Positions 1 to 12,675 of a stretch of DNA of 64,000 nucleotides are shown here, in pieces. The notes below the pieces were generated by a model. The model was not told the origin of the DNA. It ran no database searches and worked only from the letters and a program-made list of their open reading frames with translations. Made by a program: the position numbers and the translations under genes. Each line of letters begins with the position of its first letter. Position 1 is the stretch's first letter. The stretch comes from Hemicentrotus pulcherrimus (lineage: Eukaryota > Echinodermata > Echinoidea > Camarodonta > Strongylocentrotidae), in NCBI GenBank assembly GCA_003118195.1, contig BEXV01000864.1, forward strand, positions 16,314 through 80,313, given 5' to 3'.

Positions 1-594
1 AAACTAAAATGGTGAGGAGAGAAGTGTTAAGATCATATTGACTAAATTTTAAGTGAGTTTTACAAAAAAGAATTTAAAAATATCACCATTTTGAAGTAAA
101 CCAAACATAACACATTTTAAAGTCATATTTTTTTGTGGATGAAAACTTCATAGCAAATAGTCAGGATAGAATTTGTGATGTTACCAGAAGTAAATATTTT
201 CTCTATGCCTTGCTAAGATCTTACTACTTTCAAGGCAACAGAAATACATACAACTTGGAGAATAACTACGATGAAATGTTTACCATTATCAGATCTAAAC
301 AATATATTTCATTGTAAATAAGCTAGTTCGTAGACACAATGCATACATTGGTTATGGTATTTGTAAACAAAATTGTAAAACCCATTTGGACGATAACTGG
401 ATGTGTGGTCATCAAAGTACATTCTATGGAACACAGGCGGATAATACTTCTCTCGAGAAGGAAAACAATATTCATGTGGCACTGCCATCACTTTGGCAGT
501 GATCATTCTAAAATGCACAGAGTGGGACTTCTCTATGTTTTAAAGACCTGTGGATATTCAGATTCATTTGCACCATGAGATAATTACGAACAGC

Positions 595-902
595 GGTGTT
601 TCACAAATATCCTAAGTTGAACTTATCTGTAAGTTGGACGTAACAATTATGAAAAGCTGTTAGCATCTTTAAAAATATTTTGTAAAAGTTATTTGTAAAG
701 GCATAAAATTTTGATCCAAATCATTCATATTTTCTATCATAATGGGAGATTTCATATTCTTGAAGTGGAATTTATGAAAAGTCTAAAATACTTGAAATTT
801 TGCTTTTTAATATATTTCATCATAAGGCTACAAATGGCTCTCCATAATTTTTAAGTCCAACTAAGAGCCAAGTTTAACTTAGGATCTTTGTGAAACACCC
901 CC
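595..902. mobile_element. MITE-like element with about 50-bp inverted termini
   Basis: The first 50 bases (GGTGTTTCACAAATATCCTA onward) match the reverse complement of the last 50 with only a handful of differences. Shared parts include TGTTTCACAAA, ATCCTAAGTT and AGTTGGAC. The roughly 310-bp body has no coding potential. This is the structure of a non-autonomous DNA transposon. I see no clear target-site duplication, so the exact ends are approximate. Confidence 0.7.
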
Positions 903-1757
903 TGGTCTACGATAATCATGACCACCATTCCCAGAATCTCCTTTAGGTCTTGCTTACCACTTTCAAGAGGCACAGGTGTGTAGAATTCAGGCTCTCTTTC
1001 TCCTTCATCCACAAGGTACGAGTTCGGTCCTTGGTCTGTGGGCTCAGTGGTTGGGTTATGGACCGCCGACCTAATGGTACTCTGCCAGATTGACCTTTGA
1101 CCTGCCTGGCAAATTGCATTCAAATGAAGGATGGGATTCCGATGCGATGTCCCTATAGAGATAAAGGCATGTTAAAAGTTAAACGGATAAATGATTGAAA
1201 TTTCTAGAGTCAAAGCTTTACTAAAGGAACTGGAAACTTTTTTATTTAGAGCTCTAGATGTAGAAAATTCAGTAGAGAATTTCCTTACACTTTAACACAA
1301 AATTAAAAGTTCTGCGTTGATGCAATTTTTTCTTCAAATTGGGTCACTCAAGAAAGGTAGATGAGATAAGACATGCTCTCAACCTGACCAATTGACAAGA
1401 CTTTAGAGACAGAGCAATTACGTACTCACATACATTTTCTTTGATCTTGAATCAACGATATACAACATGATGTTATTCATATATGCTGCGCCGCTACCGC
1501 ACATGCATGCTGGCTATGTTGTATCAAAAATATACAACATGGTTTAGTACAAGGAAGCACCCTTTTTCCAATCAAAGACATCTTCAAATCAAAATTTTAA
1601 ATGGTCGACCAGATGCCCAGGCCAGGCCAGAGCAGCTAGCAGAGGAGACTAAATGTTAATTACTAAAGATTTCCAAAATATAGGACCAAACCCACTATTG
1701 AATTGTTTCCCGGTTTAGAATCTGTAGTTATGTCTGGAAACAGCAGGGGCGCTGGTC

Positions 1758-1985
1758 TAAGAATAAGGATCGTCCATATTTTCGCTGATGATTCTGATTT
1801 CGGAACAGAGAGCTGGCGATGCATTTTGACTATGAACAGAGACTTTCATATTATGAGCAATAAATCCTCGGAAAGACAAACAACCCATACAAGTTGACAG
1901 TGAATTGGGGGTACTTTGTTACGCAGAATCCATTTTTCACTAGTTTCAGATCGCCAGCGTGCTAAGGACGATCCTTATTTTCTAG
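1758..1985. mobile_element. short inverted-repeat element with possible TA target site
   Basis: AATAAGGATCGTCC near 1762-1775 reappears inverted (GGACGATCCTTATT) at 1966-1979. Both ends abut a TA dinucleotide, as expected for Tc1/mariner-type insertions. The 200-bp interior is non-coding. The termini are only about 16 bp and imperfect at their outer edge. Confidence 0.5.
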
Positions 1986-2457
1986 GACGCATTTTTAGTG
2001 AAATCAGTTGAGTTTTGTACAGTGGTATTTGTAATGTTGAGAATCAAAAGCACAGCTTTTACTACACAGCCAGGATAGTGATGCTTCTATGTCAGTATGT
2101 GTGGCCTAAATAAAGGGTTATTCACACAAGATAGCCACAGCCCACACCACACAGAAATGTAAGCGTGGGACAATATCATGAAACAATCCTCATGAACTTG
2201 ATAAAGACATCAATATTTCTAGAATATAATAATCCTATCATGTTTAAATCACTAATCAAAATAATTTTATCTATGTTTTCGGTATTTACCTATCATCATC
2301 TTCACGGCAAACGATAAATTACGGGAAATATCTCGATTTTTGCTCAACAACGTGAGCCCCATGGAGGCTGCCATGTTTTTTTTCAAGACATGTTAATGAT
2401 GGAAACTAATTCGTCGAGCTCCCTCTGCGACAATTTTAATGCTACATGTTTTTTGTT

Positions 2458-2650
2458 GTAGTTGTTCACTGATCTTTACGAAAAAATCGTAAAGATCAGG
2501 GCAGCGTTTCTCGAAACCGTCATAACTACAAGTTCACCGACATCCCATTGAAACGTGTGTTAAACTTAATACACACGTTTCAATGGGATGTCGGTGAACT
2601 TGTAGTTATGACGGTTTCGAGAAACGCGCACGCTGCCCAGTGTAGTTGTT
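2458..2650. mobile_element. foldback element: long perfect hairpin flanked by 10-bp direct repeats
   Basis: Positions 2507-2560 are perfectly complementary to 2571-2624 (54 bp) around a 10-nt loop. The stem continues with GGGCAGCG (2499-2506) against CGCTGCCC (2631-2638) after a 6-nt bulge. A separate 13-bp hairpin, CTGATCTTTACGA with its inverse, occupies 2469-2499 directly beside it. The pair is bracketed by TGTAGTTGTT at 2458-2467 and 2641-2650, which looks like a 10-bp target-site duplication. Long inverted termini with a 9-10-bp duplication fit foldback or Mutator-type non-autonomous elements. Confidence 0.7.
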
Positions 2651-3960
2651 GGGTTTGATGATATTTCCACCAGGCTTGGTGTGAGAGGGCGTCTTGCTCT
2701 CTCTTCTAAGTTTCTGTGATTCTGATGCTCGAACTTCATGTCTTGTACGTTATCACCAATCTGTACGGATTTCCTCCAGAACAGATCAATGCTCTAAATG
2801 ATGAAGAAATAAATATTCCTGTACTTGCCCCTTTCCCATTCCTTTTCAGCTTTCTTCCCTATTTGGTCTGGAAGGGACATTTGCCCCATGCCTTTAAAGA
2901 GTACACCGTTTGTCAACCTCTTTTTTTAGTCACGGCACCCTTTAAAAAAATAAAAAGTTTCGTGCTACCTAATCCCAATTTTACTATCACAGAAGATACT
3001 GTAGAATGTTTGTTATGGTAGAAATGTAAATAAAACACACTGTAAATTCATGTAAGATATGCGGGCATCTTGCTGCCTAATACATGACTACATAGTTCAT
3101 ATATTCGACCACTTGAATTAACTAAAATGAGGACATTCGGGCATCTGGTACGTTGTCAAATATTATCCCGGTTTTTATCTGGTTCGAGGGAGTGAAACAA
3201 ACGAGGGTGGCATAATTGTAATTTCGAAATTAAAACAAATAAGATATATCCGGGCATCTTGCTGTCCGAAAATGACGCTATTGTTCTTGCACCTCACTGT
3301 ACATTAAAAGAATATTCGGATACTTCCATGAATATGACTGAGGTACACAGGCTGCCTAGAGTCATCCTGTTTCTTAATGTTACGAGCGGGCGAAGCGAGT
3401 GAGGATGAAATGAGACACTCTATGTTTTATGATATATTATATTCTCACGAAAATACAAAGCGGTTTTTTTGATATTTTTTTCTTTACGAAATTGATTTAT
3501 TCCCAAATATAGTTGTTGATTTACAGGTAAGTAAATCTCCTCTCATTATACCCCAAAAGATTTTCTGCAGCACGTACCCCGGTTGAAAAACGCATCCTTA
3601 GTATATAGATTTTGTGATCTGACACGTCGTCTTGATTTGGTGACGATTCTTGCGGATTTCATTTTGTCAAAGATACATGTAATGTAAAATTAGGCTTCAT
3701 GATATTGATTTTCAAATTTATTATTTATACCCTTACCAAATTGTGCAGTTTTTGAAGTAATATGTACAAAAAATGATTGTCCCCATATTTTCTTGAGAAT
3801 GTGACATGATTCAAACATACATCTAAAATTATTCAACATAGACAATAATTCAAGTAGTCTATTTTTCATTCTTGAGTTATGAAAACCATCAAGTTTACAA
3901 GGAATAATTCAGCTATGCATAACTGTATTTAGCGTTGGTCCAGCATCCAGGTTTAACATT
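2651..3960. other. 3' flank without recognised gene
   Basis: Non-coding as far as I can see. The motif GGGCATCTTGCTG occurs at about 3062-3074 and 3250-3262, and a related CGGGCATCTGGT at about 3139-3150. A GC-rich motif, gagcgggcgaagcgagtgag, lies near 3384. Together these suggest an old dispersed repeat. The 101-codon open frame at 2716-3021 has no recognisable domain and is probably chance. Confidence 0.4.
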
Positions 3961-3962
3961 AA

Positions 3963-4180
3963 AGGTGGCGTAGTATAGTGGTTATTTCATTTGACTCTTA
4001 TTCTAAGGGTTCGAGTCCTTTAGCAAAACATTAATCAAATTTTACCACTCTCCACCCAGGTTTAAACTGGGTAAATGGCAATTGCCATGATTGCTGGTGT
4101 AATAATAATTGCAGGGCCCTGACATGAAGAGTACTATTGGTATTGATGTGGCTACTCTGGATAAATTAGGACCCCTCTAC
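3963..4180 (+). mobile_element. tRNA-derived SINE, plus orientation
   Basis: It begins with a tRNA-like head: A-box-like TAGTATAGTGG at 3971-3981 and B-box GGTTCGAGTCC at 4008-4018. A body follows with CTCCACCCAGGTTTAAACTG and, further on, GCAGGGCCCTGACATGAAG. The same body, inverted, occurs at 47337-47515. The CCACCCAGGT...GGGTA motif matches what I recall of sea urchin SINEs. The 3' boundary is uncertain. Confidence 0.75.
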
Positions 4181-4450
4181 TTTTATTATTAGGGATTCGG
4201 TTATTGTAGGGACAAGGCCACGGAGCAGTTGCCGATGGAACGTGTGACATAATATACAAACTAAGCTACAACACGGGTGAAGCTGAATGTTTATAACAAT
4301 ATCCATGTTTCTCAAAGATAATGAGTTTTTAACTCATTCTTTTTAGGCCTTTTGAAGATAAATCATTATTATTCATCTGCATAATCTTCATTTCTTTCTC
4401 ATCATTATCATAAACGTAATCCTTCTCCTCTTCCTAATACACGATCAATA

Positions 4451-4734
4451 TTGTTATTATCTACATCATTTTCATCGTCATCATCGTCTTTACCTCCATC
4501 ATCATCTTCATCATCATCGTCGTCATCACTATCATCATCATCACCATTATTATCATTATTTTCATCATCATCATCATCATTACCATCATCATCATCATCA
4601 TCATTATCATCATCATCATCATTTTCATTATCATTATCATAATCATCATCATTATTATCATCATCATCATCATTATCTTCATCATACTCATCATCGTCGT
4701 CATCACTATTATCATCATTATTATCATTATCATT

Positions 4735-4769
<35 letters not shown>

Positions 4770-4788
4770 ACTCATCATCATTATTATT

Positions 4789-4831
<43 letters not shown>

Positions 4832-4852
4832 CATCACCATCATCATCATCAT
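4451..4852. repeat. (ATC)n / (TCA)n microsatellite, about 400 bp
   Basis: An imperfect trinucleotide tract of ATC, ATT, GTC and related units. Its translations are poly-Ser or poly-Met runs, which are artefacts of the repeat and not genes. Confidence 0.95.
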
Positions 4853-6540
4853 CCAATCACCCACAAAATGAATGCATTATACTCTACACATATTTCAATT
4901 TTCTCGGTTAATTTATTCACAAATAACAATAACAGCAAAAAATGTAATGTCTCGTATCTGCTATCAAACCTATTATATACATACAAATTCAATATTTCTA
5001 AAGCAGATATAGGCTAAAGATATTTATACAAACATATTCTGAACTTTCATAATTGTCATACTTTGAGTAGAATTCTTATGACTGATTGCACTTTCAAAGC
5101 TCATTACGAGAAAAAAAGAGAGAAAATTGAATAAAATGATATCTTTCCACCAAACTCATACGTGGAATGTATGCTTTAACAAAAAACAAAATAACGGATT
5201 ATACTCTAAATTCTTTGCTATAAACCAGTTTAAGTCGAACTGGTAATTGTATAAATAAATAGTTGAAAAAACGTTTATGCTATGATACGGCACCATTTCT
5301 GTTGAGTTTAAAGTTTTACGCATCTTTCTTATTTGATACTAAACTAAAGCCAAATAAAATTATCTCAATAAATCGAGCAAGAAGTCGATAATTTACAGAT
5401 TTGGTCCATCTCATAATTCTCTCTTCATATAGTTTCTTAGTTTGAGCATTTTCTTCCTCGAAATAATCTCTAGATACTGGAAGAAAAAAAAAAATACATG
5501 AACGACAGCTCAAGTGCAAAAAAATGAAAGCAAACAAAAACATGAACTATGCATAATTATGTCAAAGCAATAATTTCATTTATATTAAATTTTCTAGGGT
5601 TACAAATAGCATAAGGTTTTAAAAACCTATAATAAATTAGTTGCAACAAAATTTACATGACTATTACTCGGAAATAAATATTTACAACACTCTTCTGCTT
5701 CTTATTAAAGAAAACCTACGTAGACGCAAACGAACATTTAATAGACAGATATAGATTCACTTTCCCTGATCATTTAAAAGCATTTGCGATTACATCGCAT
5801 ATATTGAGAACAGGACAAAAATATAACGTTTATCTTGATTTTCAATAGTTCTCATAAATGGATCAGTAAATTCTAGGTAACAGTTACGGATTTCATGACG
5901 ATCTCAACCGTATAGATTAAATAAATCCTTCGATAAAAAGAGTTTAAAATGCCTACTATGTTTTGACAATGTTATTTTAAAACAGAAATATTCCATACAA
6001 ATCCACGCAAAACTTGAGGAAAATGATAATTAGAACAATTGAAAAGGGTGGATAGAAGTGGAATCAGTGCTTGAAATAGGTTTCATCTTAAACAAATTAA
6101 GCCCACTATCATTTTTCGAGTAAGTAAAACTCTAATTCAATTTCTTAAAAATATCAAAGCATGGTTAATATTTCTGCCCTTGTAGAAATTAATGAAAGAA
6201 ATCAAAATGTTGAACTTGTTATAGCGAATAATAGAAAAACAAACTCAAATAATCTAATGTATATTTAGAAGGTAAAATAATATAATGCAGTTTTCTGGAG
6301 CAAGTCTAGTAAACAACTGGGCTTGAACAATAAGTTTTATGTTTGAACTCACTTTAATATCAAAGGAGAGTGAACTTTATAGTACAGTCATCATTCGAAG
6401 CATCATATACGTGTTTGTTTACAAACATGTCCCTATCGCAGCAGCAAATGTTTTATTTATTTTTATTTTTTTTTTACAGGAAGTGCGTTTCATACCAGCC
6501 AGTTTAACGCCGTCTTCTATAGAATTTATCATTCAATAAA
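4853..6540. other. AT-rich 3' flank with one candidate exon
   Basis: Mostly featureless AT-rich sequence. A strong-looking minus-strand acceptor (T-rich tract then cttccag) at about 5477 precedes a 52-codon open frame ending in TAA at 5316-5318. It is described as a finding, because coding status is unproven. Confidence 0.4.
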
Positions 6541-6770
6541 TTGGTCGTCTGCACCGGCCGGAAAAATATGAAACAAACTTTAAGATAACTTGATATGGAT
6601 ACAACTTCTGGACAGAAACTACATACTTTTCCTTTGTCTCCCATTTCAATTGAAGTTATCGTATAAACTGAACATTCTTTGTACTATATACTTGTATATT
6701 TATTTGCACTTGCTGTGTCTTTTATTAAAATGAATTGAATAAACGAACGAACGAACGATCGAATACTAAT
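6541..6770 (+). mobile_element. possible non-LTR retrotransposon 3' end with short tandem tail
   Basis: An AT-rich non-coding stretch ends in AAAATGAATTGAATAAACGA and then repeated ACGA units (about 6742-6760). Ending on a short tandem repeat is typical of CR1/L2-type LINE 3' tails. No reverse transcriptase remains, so this is a weak call. Confidence 0.3.
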
Positions 6771-6788
6771 TATGATGGAAGTATGTAT

Positions 6789-6794
6789 TTTATT
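6789..6794 (-). terminator. tbx6/16: nearest AATAAA polyadenylation signal after the stop
   Basis: The first AATAAA on the minus strand downstream of the stop codon, about 740 nt away. Further AATAAA hexamers follow near 6719, 6700 and 6450-6475. The interval 6795-7532 would be the 3' UTR; it is AT-rich and has no other recognisable feature. Which signal is used cannot be told from sequence alone. Confidence 0.3.
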
Positions 6795-7532
6795 TGTCGG
6801 GATTATCAGACTGATTGTCCTATCTATCTTGTTTTCTTTAGTAAGTGCTTGTTATAAGTCTGACATAATTCTTTTAAATGTTTTTTTTTTTGTTCATTAC
6901 CAAATCATAAGACTATAACTCCACGGGATACTGAGTTGTTAAGATAGATAAAGGGTGAGTAAACAACGGGAATATGAATGATGGCAAGACAGACGAGAAA
7001 GACTTTAGGACTTTAGGGAGAAGCTGTATGAACATTTATGAATGACAATGGACAAGAGCAAGGAAATGCTATAAACCAATTGAAAGGAATGTATTACGCA
7101 TTATGCTGAAAAAATGAAGATGGTGGAATTGGAATAATAAAATGCATTTTGAAATTATCTTTTAGAAAGAAAAACAAAAACATTAAGGTGGACAAAACAA
7201 AATTAATTATGCAGGTAAAAGATCACAATAAAAGTTTTTTTCTTCAGAACGTTCCTTTTAGAATATTATACATTTTGTTTTTAAACATTCTATTTCAAGA
7301 AGCATTGTAAAGTCAATAAACTCACAAAATATCAAACCAATGCATGTAAAAAGAAAGAACATTATTAAACATGAACTACGTTACAATAATCCCCGAAATG
7401 CTTGCTTCGTGTAAATCAGATAGACCATGATCCAATTTCGCTATTAGTGTTTTTGTACAAGGATAAATTTACAAAATCGTTTCTGTCGAATAGTCTGTTA
7501 AAGTTCAGTCCGTCTCTTTGATTCATGTTTTC

Positions 7533-8434
7533 TCAGACGGGAAACTTCATTGAGTGCGATGGGAAGGGATGATTGGTCATATGCATGTTCATGTTCATAC
7601 TCATGGCGTCTGTCGGGTTGCTATGACTACCGTGATGCAGGAATTGAGCGGATGCGTGAATGGATGACATGCTATTGCATGTCGGGAAGGATGACTGTTG
7701 CGCGAGGTGTCTCGCGTGCGCCTGGGCTTGCTGAGCGGCGTGGAGATGGCTCCCGATTCCGCTGGAAGAGTGATGATGGTGATAACCCGTATTGCTCGTG
7801 TTGTACATGGATGTCGCCGTCGTGTGCGGATCGAATGACTGCATGTACATGCCGCTCGAACCCTGAAGACCCATGCCTTGTCCTGAACAGTAACTGGGAC
7901 TCTGCATCCCACCCATGGTGGTCATCGATCTCGCTGAGTAACTCGGATGAACACTGTCTTTAGCCATTTGGGCGACGGCGAGCGCGGTGGCGGGCTGAAC
8001 CGAGCCGAGTCCGTTGTCATCCATGACACCGTCCTGCGTGTAACAGGGCGATAACGTATCGACCATTCCATTTCCCGTGTTATAATCAGACAACCTCGCA
8101 TCGCAACCGTTCACCCCGCCATCGATCGCACCAAGTCCGCTACCGCTCAATCTCCGCTTCGGTTGACCCATAGACGATCCCGTCTTCGACATGGATCGTG
8201 ATTTCGTTAGGTCGTCACTCATTGCGTCCGACTGATGTCCCAAGATATCGACGTTGAATCCAACGCCGTTGTCCGGTGAGGTACAGGTCAGTTGACTACC
8301 AGAAGCTTCCCCGCTAGAGCTGCCCGTGGTCGAACCGAGGTCAGATCCAAGAAGCCCGCAGTTATCCGACTTCTCCTTCTTAGTGACCGAATAATCTCCT
8401 TTCCCTCCATCACTGCCAGTGTTATCATTTACGT
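7533..8434 (-). CDS. tbx6/16: T-box gene coding exon 7 (C-terminal domain and stop)
   Basis: The acceptor is tgctctacag|ACG at 8434 with a T-rich tract before it. The frame stays open to TGA at 7533-7535. It completes Asp314 and encodes residues 315-613. The peptide is low in complexity and rich in Ser, Gly, Met, Thr, Asn and His. Landmarks are [14 protein letters not shown] (a basic patch at about 404-408), a His4 run at about 532-535, [15 protein letters not shown] shortly after it, and a Met/His-rich end finishing HSMKFPV. Such tails in T-box factors commonly act in transcriptional activation or repression; that role is inferred. GC content is clearly above the flanks. Open frames on the opposite strand across this exon (7550-7963) are shadows. 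Confidence 0.93.
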
Positions 8435-11400
8435 CTGTAGAGCAAAAAATAAATAAAAAGGAAAATAATTACAATCTAACATTTTGTAAAAGTCTGTGAT
8501 GTAGTGAAAAGGATAGTTATTGTATAGGAAGGCCTACTCGTTTGCATAGAAATAAAGTATCGGGAGAGGTAGTCTGGCTTCTAGCATGAAACTTGTATAC
8601 TTCTCAAGTACGAACGTACAACACGGTGCACCACTTTTGTCACTGATAAATGGTTCAACATCAGAAACGAATGCAAATTAAAGGAACAGAAAGGAAAGAT
8701 GATGATCCTCGTCTTTTGACTGCGTCATTAGGGACTTTTCGATTTGCGTGGACATGGCAGTGCCCTTAAAAGGATGTTACACGTTGCAGTCCACGTTCTC
8801 GTCGTGCAATCGAAAAGTCCCTATTGAAACGCAAGGTATAACCAGAATGACCACGTCACGAATTCATTAATCCACCTGCACACGAAGCGTCATTTTCGTG
8901 ACGTAGGACGGCGTCATTGACTGTCTTTATACGCGCAGTCTGTGATGCACTGTGCGTGAGTGACATTGCACACAAAGTTGATTACAAAATGAACAGTGCA
9001 AAACATTGCGTTGAAATACTGACGCAAGGGCTGACTACTTTCATAACAGGCTCGATGATTAGCGCAAGAAATAGCCAATCAAAATAAAGCCTCATGTGCA
9101 ACGGGCATGACCAGGGGCCCGTTTCACAAAGCCTTTTTCAATGAATGACAAAAATCAGTGACAAATCTGCTGATAACCAATCAGAAGCAAGTATTTCAGT
9201 AGCTTATAACAAAAAACTGTCATTTGTCACTGATGACAAGCTTTGTGAAACGTCCCCCTGACTGACTACGTCATCCATATATTACAAAAGGTTAACAGTG
9301 TTCGATCTCAGTGATAAGGGGCGCTATAACTTTGAAGGTCAGTTTGTACTAAGACATGTGTGAAATGCACAAGAGGCATTAAACCAGAAAATTGCGAACC
9401 GGCAATAATTAACAAGACACAGGTATAGGTATTGCCGGCTAATAATAGTCCTTTCTGGTTATATAGGTGTACTTTAATTATACATAAATACAGTGATGAA
9501 GTCTCTTTTGCATTTCCATCCTCTCTTTTCGCAAACACAAGGCACATACCTTACGAACAACTCCCAAACCATCATCTCATTCAGTAGCTTTTGAAAATTG
9601 TTATTCTACTAGAAAATTAATGTCGTTATCAGTCATGGTCGTTGCAGATTTTCTCCGGTTCAATTAACATCATCGTCACCGTCAACATCGTCGTCGTTGC
9701 CATCACTAACATCGTCATAGTTATTAATCTATCCTCTTATTATCCTCTTATCCATCATTAAACCTTCTTACTCTTCCTTCTGGTCCATCCTTCTGGTCCA
9801 TCCTTAGAATTGTTTAATTTCGAAAGTGTTGCTACTCATACAAAAGTGACTAAACCTAGCTTATTGTGGTTCTGTTTTCTTTTATGAAGTGGTGGCAAAA
9901 ATAATTTCCAAATCAGTAATCAATTCAATCCTCAGAAGCAAGATTAGGATCTTTGTGTTCTCATATACTGTTACAATAGCCGTAACAATTAGATTTACAA
10001 TGCGTATTAAAGTTAATTCCATAAAATTGCTTTATCAAATTAAGCATTAATTTTTGCTAATTACCATCCAAATACACACACGTCCTTTTCACAGGTTCAG
10101 CAAACGTGGCAAAAAGAACGCTCTTAACAGTCATCATCCTATTTATTATGCTCAACTATCTTTATGAAAACAAGGGGTGTGTATAAATACGACAACATAC
10201 AATCTTCTCATCAAAGTGAAAAGTCTGTTCCCAAAATTAAATTTTTCGTTCCTACTTCTCTTGTTTTTGTTTTTGGTGTTAGATATCGCTGTAAACTTGA
10301 GCTGGTCGCAAGCCCCTTTAAAACGCTCCTCAGGAAGACAGAAGACAATGTCTGCTCTTTGCAATTGCATTTTGATGGGTCGAAGAAACGGAAGAAGGGA
10401 AAGGGAGGACAAAATAATTCCCCTCTGTAGATGACACACGCGTACGTCTCTATGAAACTTTGATATCTCATTTAATATTCTATGAAACTTAGATGCCGCG
10501 TGGCAAGCAAGGCATGACGGTCCGATAGATCAACGAGCGAGGGCCCCTGCCGTAGAGTTAGGGGACCGTGAAGCGAAGCGAACTGCCTTCTTTTCCCGTA
10601 AACCTTGCCGGGCCAGCTGATGCCTCACCACACTCGCAGACAGATAGACAGATACAGTGGCGTAATGTAGGAGGGGATGGNGGGGGGGTAATACGAACAG
10701 AACGGATGGACCAGCGGGGGTAGTGGGGGGGGTGACATGACCGTGAAGCTATTCCTCAACTGATGGAACTGATTCGGGGAAATACACCTTAACCCCATTA
10801 CGCTCTTGTACTCTTGTTCCCGGGCATTTGCTCACCCACCCCTTCACAATAATGCTACTTTATTTACAACTTTATCCCATGAGTGCCTCTGTGTTTGCAT
10901 TGTGAGATGGGCGATGAGCCAATAGAAAAACAATTTATGTAGGACACAGAAGAAGGGGGGGGGTGTGTCATGTAACAATATTATGTCAATCCTTTAAGAC
11001 AGTGTTTTCAATTTAAGTGACCACGAATGCGTTAGGGAAGATGTCTACATCTACGTTAGACGTATCACTTTATTCCAAGCCTATTCATTTTTCAAAAAAT
11101 TGTTTCGATTATGATTTGAATGAATGAAATGCACAAACATTACTGTCAATATTTTGATATGAACAAAGCTTTTAATGACTGAATGTCATAAACAACTGAA
11201 GGAGGTCTCGGTGCATACTTTAGCATATAGTTGTAGTGGTGCCGTGATTTGCATTTCAATTAATCAAATTCATTTTCCAAATCAAAAATATTTGGTTTCA
11301 AAAGTTATGTTATGAATCTAATAAAAGGAGCTACACAACATTGTAATAAAAAAGAAACAATAAAAAATAAATTACTGTTGAAAGTACTGACCTTTATCCT

Positions 11401-12349
11401 TAAATGGCTAATTCTTAGGAAATTGGTTCCAAATGAATTAGATCTGATTTATGAGTACATTGTATTCGTTTGAAAGTATATTGTACAAGTACTTGTAAAT
11501 GTGCACACGTAACGAGTAGATTAGGTAAACATGTTTAAATATTATAGTTATTTATCGTTGATATGTGAGGGTGTGTGGTGCGTGTGCGTGTGTGCGTGAT
11601 TCTGTGTAAAATAATATTGATGGAAATGCAAGCCTTCTTCCGTTATCCCAAGGAATTGAACCTTATATAGGTGCCTTTACTGATATAATGGATTCATTTA
11701 TCTGTTTGAATTGGAAATATAAAAGATCATTTTGAAGGGGGGAAGGGGGATATAGGGAACAATGAGTGCACATTAAATATTCATGACGGATTCCCACTTG
11801 TTTTCCTTTTTTTTTAATTTTTAGCTTGATCCTTTGCATCATTAACGCGCCGATCGCTCGCTACTCGTCGAGACAACCGGAGCCATACATTCATACACGT
11901 CGCATTTCTCCCACAATAATAATTATTTCAAAACCCGCTGTGCACATCCAAGTGTCATAAATATTAATGGTTATTTAATAAAGTAAATACATCTTCCCGG
12001 AAACGAGAATAGGGATGCGGAATGTCAGATTGCTTGTAGGTAGGGGGTAATTAAGCTACAATGAGGGTAGGCAGAAGATGATGCATTATAAGAAGATAAT
12101 AAATCGCGATGATTAATAGTCATGGTACAAGTAGTAGTAGTAGTAGTAGAATTATAGTAGTAGTGGTAGTAGAAGTAGTAGTAGTATAGTGGTAGTAGTA
12201 GTAGTAGTAGTAGTAGTAGAAATGGTGGTGGTGCATGGTGGTTGTGGTAGTTGTATGGTGGCACATGTAATTATAACAGAAGTAGCAAAAGTAGATAGGG
12301 TTGAAGAAACAGAGAGAGAGAGAGAGAGAGAGAGAAAGTGATGAGAAAG

Positions 12350-12387
<38 letters not shown>

Positions 12388-12630
12388 TAAATATATAGTA
12401 CAAATACGAAGATGGCATGGAATGACCAGAGTAGTTTTAATCTCCATGTCTTTCTTCCTATCTCTCTATACCATCTTCCCTTTCTCTTTACATATTAATC
12501 TCTGTCTTCTTTTCTCGTCAACATTTCTTTATATTTTAAACTTTATTCTTTGTGACAAGGAATATGAAATCTCTCCACTACTCTTCCTGTCTCTCTTTTG
12601 ATGTCTCTTTGTTTTTCTTTCTCTACCCCA

Positions 12631-12675
<45 letters not shown>

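Noticed and set aside
2716..3021. 101-codon plus-strand frame
   Set aside because: Amino-acid composition is plausible but there is no motif. The region contains dispersed repeat motifs, so it is more likely repeat sequence.
4451..4856. Open frames of 63 to 131 codons made of Ser or Met runs
   Set aside because: They are pure translations of the ATC/TCA microsatellite.
7550..7963. 137-codon plus-strand frame and a 103-codon minus-strand frame over exon 7
   Set aside because: Both are shadows of the T-box C-terminal exon. They have no domain, and the coding frame is fixed by splice phase and T-box continuity.
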